A stretch of DNA of 53,880 bases from Gloeobacterales cyanobacterium ES-bin-313 (lineage in GTDB: Bacteria > Cyanobacteriota > Cyanobacteriia > Gloeobacterales > Gloeobacteraceae). Every line of letters begins with the position of its first letter. Within the stretch, counting starts at the first letter, position 1. The notes under the pieces were generated by a model. The model was not told the origin of the DNA. It worked only from the letters and a program-made list of their open reading frames with translations, and ran no database searches. The position numbers were made by a program, and so were the translations under genes. The stretch lies in assembly GCA_014379585.1 (NCBI GenBank), contig JACMLN010000017.1:1-53880 (forward strand), given 5' to 3'. Shown here piece by piece: positions 17,077 through 25,800 of this stretch.

Positions 17077-18014
17077 CGATTTTCTTTAATAATCACGTCG
17101 AGAATCTCTTGGGCACCCTGGTTCTTGAGTTTCTCCGCAAGGGCAATCCCAATCGCTTCGGCATCCGTTGCCAACCCGCTGTGGGTATCGCGGATCAACT
17201 GTTTACCATCCAAAGAGGCCACCATGCCTTGGAGGGTCAGGTTTTCGCCCTCGATTGCACTGAAGACCCCAATCGGTACCTGACAACCACCTTCTAGAAA
17301 GCGCAGCAGGGCACGTTCAGCAAGGCAGCGTTGGGCGGTTGGGGCATGGTGAAGAACGGAGATCAGACCATGAATTTCGGGGTCTGCGTCGCGGCACTCG
17401 ATCCCCAACGCCCCTTGACCGACTGCGTGGAGGGAAATGTCTGGAGGCAGAATCTGACCGATGCGCTCCGGCCATCCGAGGCGACGCAAGCCAGCCACAG
17501 CCAAAATAATCGCGTCGTACTTGCCTTCGTCGAGTTTGCGGATTCGGGTATTGAGGTTGCCACGAATATCTTCGAATTGAAATTGCGGATAGCGGTGGCG
17601 CAACTGGGCCAACCGACGCAAAGACGAAGTGCCGATCACTGTTCCTTCCGGAAGCGTATCTAAGGTTGCCCCTTGCAGGCGCGGATGAAAAACCACCGCA
17701 TCGGCGGGATCTTCACGTTCTGTAATCGCACCCAGCGTCAAACCTTCAGGCAAGTTCGTGGGCAAATCTTTGAGAGAATGCACTGCTAAATCCGTACGAC
17801 CGTCGAGCATGGCCGTTTCTAGCTCTTTAGTAAAAAGTCCTTTGTCCCCGATCTTGGCGAGGGCGACATCCAGAATTTTGTCCCCCTGGGTTTTCATTTC
17901 CAGGTAACTAAATTGATGGTCGGCGTGGGCTTGTTGAAGTTCAGCGAGCACCCAGCGGGTTTGAACCATGGCCAACTCGGAATCCCGAGTGCCGATACGA
18001 ACGGAGCGAGACAA
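17067..18014 (-). CDS. hemC: Porphobilinogen deaminase (hydroxymethylbilane synthase)
   Basis: 315 residues from a TTG start at 18014, preceded by AGAGGAAG with a six-base spacer; it then opens [21 protein letters not shown], the usual HemC N-terminus. Upstream extension to GTG 18065 adds 17 non-conserved residues. Conserved blocks include [63 protein letters not shown] and [12 protein letters not shown], whose cysteine holds the dipyrromethane cofactor. It joins four porphobilinogens into hydroxymethylbilane, the committed step to heme, chlorophyll and the phycobilins used by the cpc genes in this window. No other hem gene is adjacent. Confidence 0.95.
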   Translation of the reverse strand: MSRSVRIGTRDSELAMVQTRWVLAELQQAHADHQFSYLEMKTQGDKILDVALAKIGDKGLFTKELETAMLDGRTDLAVHSLKDLPTNLPEGLTLGAITEREDPADAVVFHPRLQGATLDTLPEGTVIGTSSLRRLAQLRHRYPQFQFEDIRGNLNTRIRKLDEGKYDAIILAVAGLRRLGWPERIGQILPPDISLHAVGQGALGIECRDADPEIHGLISVLHHAPTAQRCLAERALLRFLEGGCQVPIGVFSAIEGENLTLQGMVASLDGKQLIRDTHSGLATDAEAIGIALAEKLKNQGAQEILDVIIKENRQP

Positions 18015-18100
18015 AACGACTTCCTCTACAAAAGCTTTCCTAGCATAGCCGACAGGTTGATACACAGCGTCACTGTGATCCCGGTTAGACTAGAGTACAT

Positions 18101-18886
18101 TTGCCGGTAACTGGGTTGGTGAGTCTGCGTAAATCGATTGCCAATCGGGTCTCCCGTCGCCGCCAAGCGACCGGAGAAAATCGGCTTAGGGAAAAAATCC
18201 AGTCTTCTCCCAAATGTGGGCAGATTGCTGCTTTCTTCGATATGGATCAGACCCTCGTTGCTGGGAACTCTTCGCTGATCTACGTTCAGCGTGCCATCGC
18301 CGCAGATCGCGCTGGTATTAGCGATCTGTTTAAATCGGTTTACTACTATTTGCTCTACCGACTCAACCGTCTTGCGGTAGATGCGGTGTTGAAACCGACC
18401 TTACAAAGCATTTGTGGGCGGACAGAAGCCGACTTTTCCGATTTTTGTCGTGAAATTGCCCTGAAGGAATTGGTTCCACGGGTTTCTAAACAGGCCAAAG
18501 ATGCCCTGCACTGGCACCAGCAACAGGGCCATCGCTGTGTGTTGTTGACTGCCGCGACGGGCTACATGGGTGATCCTTTGGCAGAGGCATTGGCCATGGA
18601 TGCTGCTCTGTGTACCCGTCTCCAGGTCAAAGATGGTATTTTCACTGGACACCTCAACGCATCGGGTCTTTGCTACGGCGAAGGCAAAGTAGATGCAGCC
18701 CAAGCCTGGGCAAACGTTGAAAACGTAGACTTGCACCAAAGTTTCTTTTATACAGACAGTGCCTCAGACCTGCCCATGCTCGGTGCAGTCGGCGTTCCAG
18801 TCGTTGTCAATCCAGATTGGAAATTAAAGCGTTTCGCCCAAAGACGGGGTTGGCTCGTCTGTCGCTGGAAGTTGCAGCAGCCCTAA
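18101..18886 (+). CDS. HAD-IB family hydrolase (SerB-like phosphatase)
   Basis: About 261 residues from TTG 18101, with a GTG at 18119 as an alternative; no strong ribosome site picks one. HAD motifs: FFDMDQTLVAGNSS (motif I, nucleophile and acid aspartates), LLTAATGYMGDPLAEAL (motif II, Thr) and FFYTDSASDLPMLGAVG (motif IV, DxxxD). The helical cap and the GEGKV lysine block match the HAD-IB (TIGR01490) group, which includes phosphoserine phosphatase-like enzymes and phospholipid-related phosphatases. The substrate is unknown. Its last codons overlap the ssrA promoter. Confidence 0.82.
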   Translation: MPVTGLVSLRKSIANRVSRRRQATGENRLREKIQSSPKCGQIAAFFDMDQTLVAGNSSLIYVQRAIAADRAGISDLFKSVYYYLLYRLNRLAVDAVLKPTLQSICGRTEADFSDFCREIALKELVPRVSKQAKDALHWHQQQGHRCVLLTAATGYMGDPLAEALAMDAALCTRLQVKDGIFTGHLNASGLCYGEGKVDAAQAWANVENVDLHQSFFYTDSASDLPMLGAVGVPVVVNPDWKLKRFAQRRGWLVCRWKLQQP

Positions 18887-18901
18887 ACCACAGGTTATAA
18901 T
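18872..18901 (+). promoter_or_regulatory. Sigma-70-type promoter of ssrA
   Basis: TATAAT at 18896-18901 sits 10 bases before the first base of the tmRNA at 18912. A weak -35, TTGCAG (18872-18877), is 18 bases upstream, inside the end of the HAD gene. Confidence 0.7.
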
Positions 18902-18911
18902 CGTGTTCCTT

Positions 18912-19275
18912 GGGGCTGTAATGGCTTCGACATCCTGAAGAAAACTGTCCACGCAGGCTGGGAGTGAGTCCGAATCCCAATAAATCAGGCTCAAAAACAA
19001 TAAGTGCGAACAACATCGTTCCCTTTTCCCGCGCTCGCGTAGCTCTCGCTGCGTAACAAAACCGGGGCTTACATTTGGACCCACGACGGGTGTAGGCAAT
19101 GCAGTGGGTGCTCTGGAGACCGTCCTCTGTCGCGTAACCAGTTAAGATTTGACAGTGAATCCCGCTAACTGGGACAAAGTTAGTTCCCGCTGCTTGGGTC
19201 AATGCAGCCAAGCCTGTGGATGAGTGGTAGGTAAGTAGGCACGGGTGGACAGGGGTTCGACTCCCCTCAGCTCCA
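18912..19275 (+). ncRNA. ssrA: Transfer-messenger RNA (tmRNA)
   Basis: The 5' end GGGGCTGTAATGGCTTCGAC and the 3' end GGTTCGACTCCCCTCAGCTCCA are the conserved tRNA-like halves. GGGGCTG pairs with CAGCTCC to close the acceptor stem, and the CCA tail is not encoded. The tag reading frame resumes at GCG 19006 and stops at TAA 19056, giving ANNIVPFSRARVALAA. The start ANNIVPF and the AA end are typical of cyanobacteria. It is a one-piece tmRNA of about 364 bases. With SmpB it rescues stalled ribosomes and marks the products for proteolysis. A terminator follows at 19287. Confidence 0.97.
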
Positions 19276-19286
19276 TATACGTTTAA

Positions 19287-19316
19287 CCCTCTGTCTTTGA
19301 AAGTCAGGGGGTTTTT
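19287..19316 (+). terminator. Terminator of ssrA
   Basis: CCCTCTGTCTTT and AAAGTCAGGGGG form a 12-base stem with one mismatch and one wobble, then TTTTT (19312-19316). It lies 11 bases after the tmRNA 3' end. Confidence 0.85.
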
Positions 19317-19411
19317 CGATGACAACATCCATCTCTCAACGATCTTGCCAATTCCGGCAGTCCCGTGAATCCAGGCGAGCTGCCATTGTTTCCACCAATC
19401 CCATCCATTCT

Positions 19412-19435
19412 GTAGGGGCGCAGCATGCTGCGCCC
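19412..19435. repeat. Dispersed palindromic repeat, best copy
   Basis: GTAG precedes a perfect 20-base palindrome, GGGCGCAGCATGCTGCGCCC (19416-19435), in the spacer between ssrA and the cyclotransferase gene. Related copies are at 4423-4442 and 49645-49672. I see no gene in 19317-19552; the ORF at 19319-19510 has no coding features. Confidence 0.88.
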
Positions 19436-19552
19436 ACCATTGCCAATCCCAAAGCACAAAACCGTGGAGAAACTACGGTAAGTCTACGAGTTTACGCTTG
19501 TATTTTATAAAAATAATTGCTAGGGTGGCGATGAGCAGATAAGATAAATCCC

Positions 19553-20104
19553 ATGCAAGACCACGCTCTCGAAAGTGATTTCTACTACTTCGCCTACGGC
19601 TCTTGCATGTGTCCGGTGGACTTGAAGCGTTCGTTGGGAGAGAATGTCTGGCGCTACGTGGTCGGACCTGCTACTTTGCCAGGATACAGATTGGGCTTCT
19701 ACTGGCAAGCCCCCTGGCGCAAATCAGGCACCCTCGATATCGTTTGTGATCCCAAAGCCCTGGTGCATGGTGTTTTGTATAAACTCCCCCAATGCCTGAG
19801 CGAACGGCTCGATGCACGAGAAGCCGTTGCCCAAGGAGGGTATCGCCACGAAGCCGTCGATGTTTTCAGTGGAACCCAACGCTTTCGCAATGTGCGAACC
19901 TACGTTGTCGTCGATAAGTTAGGCCAGGAGTTAGCCCCAGACAATGCCTATTGCGATGTGGTCATGCGTGGTGCTTTAACCTGTGGTTTGCCAGAGCAAT
20001 ATTGCTGGCAGCTATTTGAACACATGCAACGCCTTCAAACCCATTACCAGAATCGTTTAGGCCACCCACTGAAAATTCCCAGATCTCTGTGGCCGACTTG
20101 TTGA
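19553..20104 (+). CDS. Gamma-glutamylcyclotransferase family protein
   Basis: 183 residues. The N-terminus DFYYFAYGSCMCPVDLKRS is the GGCT/AIG2-like substrate-loop motif (YGSNM in classical members; here YGSCM). LPGYRLGFYW and then HGVLYKLPQCLSERLDAREAVAQGGYRHEAVDVF follow, with the catalytic glutamate in LDAREAV. Such enzymes convert gamma-glutamyl amino acids or glutathione-derived peptides to 5-oxoproline. The C-terminal part (PEQYCWQLFEHMQRLQTHYQ) is a helical extension found in cyanobacterial members. It is a monocistronic gene with a convergent secreted-protein gene two bases away. Confidence 0.82.
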   Translation: MQDHALESDFYYFAYGSCMCPVDLKRSLGENVWRYVVGPATLPGYRLGFYWQAPWRKSGTLDIVCDPKALVHGVLYKLPQCLSERLDAREAVAQGGYRHEAVDVFSGTQRFRNVRTYVVVDKLGQELAPDNAYCDVVMRGALTCGLPEQYCWQLFEHMQRLQTHYQNRLGHPLKIPRSLWPTC

Positions 20105-20105
20105 T

Positions 20106-20582
20106 TTACTTGCAGCCAAGCACCTTAAGGGTATAACTCTTGCCAGTGGAAAGGGTGCCACCGAACAGGACGTTGACCTGATAGGGCGAGGTTGTCACAG
20201 ATTCAGGGCTGACTGTGAATTCCAGGGTTTTGCCCTTTCCTAAAGAAACGCCTTTCTTTTCAAAAGCAGTCTGGGCTTTGCCGTTGGCGTATTTCAAGTA
20301 GGAGACGACATCGTACTGGCCATCGCTGTCGGGCGTCAGCAGTACTGTATAACTACTGAACTTGATGGAGTTTGGAATTTCAAAGTCTGTGTTCCAGTTG
20401 TCCTTGGCAACCCCGACTGATGCAGGAGAAATAGACTTACTAATGCTGTTGGCTGCTTTGAGATTTGCGCCTTCAGGATTGCCAACTGGTTTCAAGGGAG
20501 CACAGGATTTTGCAAAGACTGGAGCAGCAGAAAGGCTCACACAGAACACTGCGGAGAGCAAAAACAATTGTTGTAGTCGCAT
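20106..20582 (-). CDS. Secreted protein of unknown function
   Basis: 158 residues from ATG 20582. A signal peptide (LQQLFLLSAVFCVSLSAAPVFA, cleavage before KSCAPLKPVG) leads to a mature domain of about 135 residues with two cysteines (KSCAP near the N-terminus and VLGCK at the very end), suggesting a disulfide between the ends. The rest is beta-strand-like and polar (YTVLLTPDSDGQYDVVSYLKYANG, TLEFTVSPESVTTSPYQVNVLFGGTLSTGKSYTLKVLGCK), reminiscent of immunoglobulin-like or bacterial pre-peptidase C-terminal folds. I do not recognise the family. It is likely periplasmic or extracellular. Confidence 0.6.
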   Translation of the reverse strand: MRLQQLFLLSAVFCVSLSAAPVFAKSCAPLKPVGNPEGANLKAANSISKSISPASVGVAKDNWNTDFEIPNSIKFSSYTVLLTPDSDGQYDVVSYLKYANGKAQTAFEKKGVSLGKGKTLEFTVSPESVTTSPYQVNVLFGGTLSTGKSYTLKVLGCK

Positions 20583-20613
20583 ATACAACCCAAAATGACA
20601 ATACCTCCATTAT

Positions 20614-21138
20614 CTATATCTGAATAGTTTCTAAATCTTCCCAGAGAAATAGGCGAGGGCAGAGATTTTTGGGTTTGCGTCTCAACTCAAGCAGCAGGAA
20701 ACTACCCCGATCTTCCGATTTTTCGAGAAACCAGCCTGAACCTAAGTCCGGCAAATAGACGTTTCCATGATAATTTCCTTTGATCACACTAAGGAAAATT
20801 ACTTCGAGAAAATCTGCGCATTGGGCATATACAGAAGCTCCACCGATCACGTAGAGGTTGCCTTCGCCAGCAAATCGAGGCAGGTCTAAAGCACTTTCAT
20901 AGACAACATTTGCAAAATGCTTTCCTATGCGGTGGGTCAGTACAAAATGATGTCGCTCAGGTAAGGGTCTACCCAATCGCTCAAGGATGCTTTCGAATGT
21001 TGTACGTCCGAGCAAGACTTTCTGGCCAAGGGTGAGTTGTTTAAAGTGCTGCAAATCTTCTGAGCAATGCCAAGGTAACTGATGATCCTGCCCAATCAGG
21101 CCATGGCGATCACAGGCAATGATGGCGTATATCGTCAA
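20614..21138 (-). CDS. folA: Dihydrofolate reductase
   Basis: 174 residues. MTIYAIIACDRHGLIGQDHQLPWHCSEDLQHFKQLTLGQKVLLGRTTFESI carries the LPWH and GRxTFES motifs of DHFR, and LYVIGGASVYAQ is the NADPH-binding GG segment. The substrate acid is D/E at the SEDLQHFK helix. It reduces dihydrofolate for one-carbon metabolism. Start TTG 21138 overlaps the stop of the 70-residue gene upstream (TTGA), so they are translationally coupled. Many cyanobacteria lack a classical folA, so its presence is worth noting. Confidence 0.93.
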   Translation of the reverse strand: MTIYAIIACDRHGLIGQDHQLPWHCSEDLQHFKQLTLGQKVLLGRTTFESILERLGRPLPERHHFVLTHRIGKHFANVVYESALDLPRFAGEGNLYVIGGASVYAQCADFLEVIFLSVIKGNYHGNVYLPDLGSGWFLEKSEDRGSFLLLELRRKPKNLCPRLFLWEDLETIQI

Positions 21139-21347
21139 GGGTTACTCAGCAGTATTCCGCACAGCAGCACAACAGAAAGCATCAACAATCCGAAGATGAC
21201 TATGATCAACATGAATTCTGCTGCACGCAATATGTGAACCCACCAGGGTTGCCGTACATCTAGCTTTTCGGTTGTGATGTTCCACTGGCAGCGCAGACAG
21301 GCGTCCATCAGCGGAATCAGTTCTTGGTTGCAGCGTGGGCAATGCAT
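21135..21347 (-). CDS. Small zinc-ribbon membrane protein
   Basis: 70 residues: a four-cysteine zinc ribbon (CPRCNQELIPLMDACLRC, residues 3-20) followed by a single hydrophobic helix (AAEFMLIIVIFGLLMLSVVLLCGILL, about 42-67). It forms a TTGA-coupled pair with folA downstream, so both come from one transcript. No function is known; zinc-ribbon/TM proteins of this size are often assembly or regulatory factors. The start ATG 21347 is preceded by TAGATTCCT, with no strong ribosome site. Confidence 0.7.
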   Translation of the reverse strand: MHCPRCNQELIPLMDACLRCQWNITTEKLDVRQPWWVHILRAAEFMLIIVIFGLLMLSVVLLCGILLSNP

Positions 21348-21405
21348 AGGAATCTAGAGACTGTTTGCCCTCTATTCTGCGCTACTTTGCGGGTGTCCGC
21401 ATTTC

Positions 21406-21572
21406 TCAAATAGACAGTTTTTACTGTATATTAATGAATGCTAAGTGCTCAAGTGAACTGCGCTTCATTTGAGAGCTTCTCTCCTCGTGGCTCATTGGGA
21501 AATCCTCTAAGCCTCTTCTATATCAGGTGTTGGGTTTTGCTTGTGTAAGAACGGTTACAACTGTCTATTTGA
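21406..21572 (+). promoter_or_regulatory. Inverted-repeat-rich control region of the RND efflux operon
   Basis: Three elements occur before ATG 21595. TCAAATAGACAGTT (21406-21419) and its exact reverse complement AACTGTCTATTTGA (21559-21572) are 139 bases apart. ACAGTTTTTACTGT is a palindrome inside the left site. CTCAAGTGAA-CTGCGC-TTCATTTGAG (21448-21473) is a hairpin with one mismatch. The right site includes TTACAACTGTC, loosely like TACAnnTGTA CopY/BlaI operators. Spaced identical sites fit DNA looping by a metal-responsive repressor; no regulator gene is nearby. Confidence 0.55.
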
Positions 21573-21594
21573 TGCTGTGTATAGAGGATGATTG

Positions 21595-22794
21595 ATGCGT
21601 AATTTTTGGGCAATTGGGCTGTGCGTCTCAACGGTTTTGATCACGGGTTGTAGCGAGACGAAGAAGGCACCAGATGCGACGGCGATGGCGGCGATTTCCC
21701 AACGCAAAATGCCAGCAGATACCGTTGAGCTTTCTCCAGAGTCACTGCGCAATCAAGCACTCCGGGTCGAAACCGTGGGTCGTCGCCAGATCACCGATCA
21801 CAAAGTTTTCCCTGCCTCCATTGAAGAAGCGGCAAACCGCTCTAGTACCGTGTCTGTCCCCATTGCTGGCCGTATTCAGCAGATTTCTGTGGATGTGGGG
21901 AGCCGAGTTCGCGCCGGACAGATTGTGGCCACCCTCAACAGCACCGAACTGGGCAGTGCCAAAGCCGACCTACTCTCGGCTAAGGCGAACTTGTTGGCTG
22001 TGAAGTCGCGGTTACTTGTTTCCAAATCCCAGAGCCAACGCGAAAGTTATTTGGCGGAACGTGGCATCTCTTCCCAACGCGAAAAACAAGAAGCCCAAGT
22101 GCAATTGAGTAGCGCCCAAGCTCAGTACGAAGGGGCAAAGACAGCGATTCAAGCTGCGGAAGCACGGCTTCTCGCCCTCGGGCTTGTCGAGTCAGAAGTC
22201 AGTCAATTGATCAACGGTAAAGATATTACGCCACGGCTCTACGCGAGAAGTCCAGTTGCTGGGCAAGTTCTAGTACGCAAAGCGCGGGTCGGCCAGGTCG
22301 TACAGCCTGGAGAAGCACTTTTTAATATTGCGGATCTCTCGGAAGTCTGGGTCGTGCTGAAGGTTTTTCAGTCGGACTTGGGACGCTTACAGGTAGGAGA
22401 CCGGGTGCGCTTTAGTGTGCGTGGCGAGCAAACAGTGAATGGCCGCGTGTTATTGGTAAGCGATACCCTCGATCCCCAAACCCGAACAGCCGACGTCCGG
22501 GTTGTGATTCCAAACCCAGACCACAAACTCAAGCCGGGGATGTTGGTGCAAGCAGAAGTGGATTTCGGTGGATCAAGTCGGGAAGTGCTCGCTATCCCTG
22601 AACAAGCGATCTATGAAGTGAATGGCAAACGTGTCGTGTTTATCCGCGAGGCAATGGCTCGGTTTGTGGCACGGCCAATCACCGTTGGCAACCGCATTGG
22701 CACCTACGTCGAAGTCCTGAGTGGCCTCAAAGCTGGAGAGGCAATCGTGGTTGAGGGCGGCTTCGTCCTTAAAGCTGAATTACTGAAATCTTGA
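21595..22794 (+). CDS. Efflux RND transporter periplasmic adaptor subunit (CusB/CzcB-like lipoprotein)
   Basis: 399 residues from ATG 21595, with AGAGG seven bases upstream. Signal and lipobox: CVSTVLITGCSETKK, cysteine at about residue 19. Domains: N-terminal barrel-sandwich half (VSVPIAGRIQQISVDVGSRVRAGQIVATLNS), a helical hairpin (about residues 120-195, SAKADLLSAKANLLAVKSRL ...), the second lipoyl-like half (RSPVAGQVLVRKARVGQVVQPGEALFNIADLSEVWVVLKV), then beta-barrel and membrane-proximal domains. No His/Met-rich metal site is evident. It bridges the RND pump that follows to an outer-membrane channel; no TolC-type gene is in the window. Confidence 0.9.
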   Translation: MRNFWAIGLCVSTVLITGCSETKKAPDATAMAAISQRKMPADTVELSPESLRNQALRVETVGRRQITDHKVFPASIEEAANRSSTVSVPIAGRIQQISVDVGSRVRAGQIVATLNSTELGSAKADLLSAKANLLAVKSRLLVSKSQSQRESYLAERGISSQREKQEAQVQLSSAQAQYEGAKTAIQAAEARLLALGLVESEVSQLINGKDITPRLYARSPVAGQVLVRKARVGQVVQPGEALFNIADLSEVWVVLKVFQSDLGRLQVGDRVRFSVRGEQTVNGRVLLVSDTLDPQTRTADVRVVIPNPDHKLKPGMLVQAEVDFGGSSREVLAIPEQAIYEVNGKRVVFIREAMARFVARPITVGNRIGTYVEVLSGLKAGEAIVVEGGFVLKAELLKS

Positions 22795-22803
22795 GGAAAA
22801 GTC

Positions 22804-25800
22804 ATGACTGCTGTGCTCCCGTCGGAAACGCAGAAGCCCCGTGGCTTTTTGCAAAAGTGGGTCTACGGAGCGCTCAAACAGCGTCTCCTCGCCGCCCTTG
22901 CCCTCGTTGTGATTATTGGGCTTGGGATCAATACCCTGAGCCGCTTCCCCATCGACGGCTTGCCGGATATTTCCAATGTCCAAGTCCAAGTGATCACCGA
23001 GGCTCCCGCCCTTGGCCCCCAAGAAGTCGAGCAGTTTATTACTTTTCCGCTCGAAATAGCTCTCACCGGTCTGCCCCGTGCCACCCAGTTACGCTCGATC
23101 TCAAAGTACGGTCTTTCGCAAATTACGATTGTTTTTGAAGATGGAACCAATATTTATGCAGCCCGAACTCTAGTCAACGAAAAACTCGTCGAGGCGAGTC
23201 GTTCATTGCCAGCAGGTTCGGAGCAGCCCGTTTTAGGCCCAGTCAGTACGGGCCTCGGTGAAATTTATATTTTTCAACTCAAGGGTGAGAACAAAACACC
23301 CCTCGAACTGCGCACCTTAATGGATTGGACTGTGATCCCCAGGCTTAAGTCAGTGCGCGGGGTGGCTGAGATCAATCCGATGGGTGGATTTGTCAAGCAG
23401 TATCAAGTCAAGCTCGATCCGGAGCGCTTGTTGGGTTATAACATCACCCCCGAAAAAGTTTTCTCAGCCCTCGAAACCAACAATGCCAACTCCGGTGGGG
23501 GCTACGCCAGTGACAACAGCGGCGAGCAGACTGTTATCCGAGGAGCAGGCTTAATTGTCACCACTGAGGATGTCGAAAATGTGATCGTTTCGCGGGCCAA
23601 CGGCTCGCCTGTCTACGTGCGGGATGTGGCCGAAGTGACCATCGGCCACCAACTGCGCCAAGGGGTGATCACCCGCGACGGCAAAGACGGCATCGTCCTC
23701 GCCACTGTCTTGATGCGTTCGGGCGAGAATGCCAATGGTGTGGTTACCGATGTGAAAAAACGGGTCGCAGAAATTCAAAAAGAATTGCCGGAGGGTGTGG
23801 AAATTGAAGCCCTCTACGACCGCACTTCCTTGATCAAAGCGGCGATTCAAACTGTCTCCCTCAACTTATTTGAAGGGGCATTGCTCGTCACTGCCATTTT
23901 GCTTTTGATGCTCGGCAATATCCGAGGAGCGCTGATTACTGCCTTTGTCATTCCCCTCTCCATGTTGCTAGCGCTCACTGGCATGTTGATCGGTGGCGTG
24001 AGTGGCAACTTAATGAGCCTTGGAGCCATCGACTTCGGTTTGCTGGTAGATGGTGCTGTGTTCATGGTGGAAAATATCATCGCCAAACTGGCTCACGAGC
24101 AGCCCCAGACCCCCAAAGAGCGGATGCAAATTATTGCCAAAGCTTCATCAGAAGTGGCCAAGCCTGTTGCTTTTGCGATCACCATTATCACGGTTGTCTA
24201 TATTCCAATCTTTGGCCTATCTGGTGTTGAAGGGAAACTGTTTCAGCCCATGGCTTTCACCGTCATTTTGGCGTTGATCGCCTCACTGATGTTGACGCTT
24301 TCCCTTGTGCCCTTGGCCTGTTATCTCGCTTTCCCGAAACCGCCCAAAGAACTTGAAACGGTCATTGTTGCCTTCGCTCGCCCTCCCTACGAGTGGCTTG
24401 TCGATCGCTTAATGGGTCAATGGTTGCCGATTTCATCCGTCTGCACAGCGATTTTTCTCGGCGCGCTCACCATCGTTCCACTGCTCGGTTCCGAGTTTGT
24501 CCCCAACCTCTCCGAAGGCTCGGTTGTGATCAATATGCGCCGTCCGCCATCGGCTTCCCTCGAAGAAGGCGCACGTCAGACCAAGATCATCGAGCGGATT
24601 GTCAAAGAATTTCCAGAAGTAGAAGCCGCCTATTCCTTCACAGGTCACCCAGAATTGGCCACCGATACGAATAAGTCCGAGAATTCCGACGTATTTCTGG
24701 CTCTCCAACCCCAAGAAGAGTGGAAGACCGCCAAAACCCAGGAGGAACTGGTCAAAAAGATCGAGAAGCGCTTACAAGGAGCGATTCCAGGGATTACCGT
24801 TGCCTACACACAGCCGATTCAGCAGCGGGTCAACGAGCTTCTTTCCGGGGATCGCCTCGATATTGCTCTGCGCATCTACGGTGCCGACATCGATGCTCTG
24901 AGCACGATTGCCAACCAGGCAGCCTCGATCCTCCAAAAAGTGCCTGGATCTGCAGACGTGCGGGCAGAGGGGATCAAGGGCTTGCCCGTTTTAAATATTC
25001 AGGTTGATCGCCAACGACTTGCTCAGTACGGCATCAACGTCCGCGAGGTCTTAGACACCATCGAAGCAACCCGCGCTGGACGCGTCGTCGGCACCATCTA
25101 CGAAGGTCGCCAACGCTTCAACTTGGCCGTCAAGTTCGACGATGCCGCCCTCAACGATCTTGAAGACACCCGCCGACTCCCCGTCGCGACTGCAGACGGC
25201 AAGATCGTTCCCCTCGGTGCAGTCGTCGATATATCCACCAGCGACGGCCTTGCCCAAATCTCCCACCGCGAAGGCGAGCGGGTGATCACCGTCGGCATGA
25301 ATGTCCGTGGCCGGGATCTTGGTTCCTTTGTGGCTGCAGCCCAAGAAGCCGTCAATAAAGAGATCAATGTCCCGAAGGGTTATCGTCTCGTTTGGGGCGG
25401 ACAATTTGATAACTATCAGTCCGCTATCGAGCGCCTACGCATCCTGGTTCCGATTGCCCTAGCTCTGATTTTTCTATTGCTCTATAGTTCTTTTGGCAAC
25501 CTTCGCCCAGGCATCTTAATTTTCTTGAACGTTCCCTTCTCCCTTGTCGGTGGCCTTGTCGCCCTCTATCTGCGCGGAATGCCCCTGTCCGTTTCAGCCG
25601 GAGTCGGTTTTATTACTCTCTTCGGTGTCGCCGTCTTAAACGGTATCGTCTTAGTCTCCACAATCCGCGAAATCGAAGAACAAGAAGGTCTCTCTCCCGT
25701 TGAATCGGCCCTTAAAGGTGCAAAAGAACGACTCCGTCCCATTTTGACCACCACCCTCGTCGCCAGCATCGGTTTTATTCCGATGGCCATCGCCACCACT

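Noticed and set aside
18807-19457. Minus-strand 216-codon frame across ssrA
   Set aside because: It lies opposite a clear tmRNA and has no protein-family feature.
19319-19510. 63-codon frame after ssrA
   Set aside because: It starts in the terminator, crosses the palindromic repeat and has no coding features.
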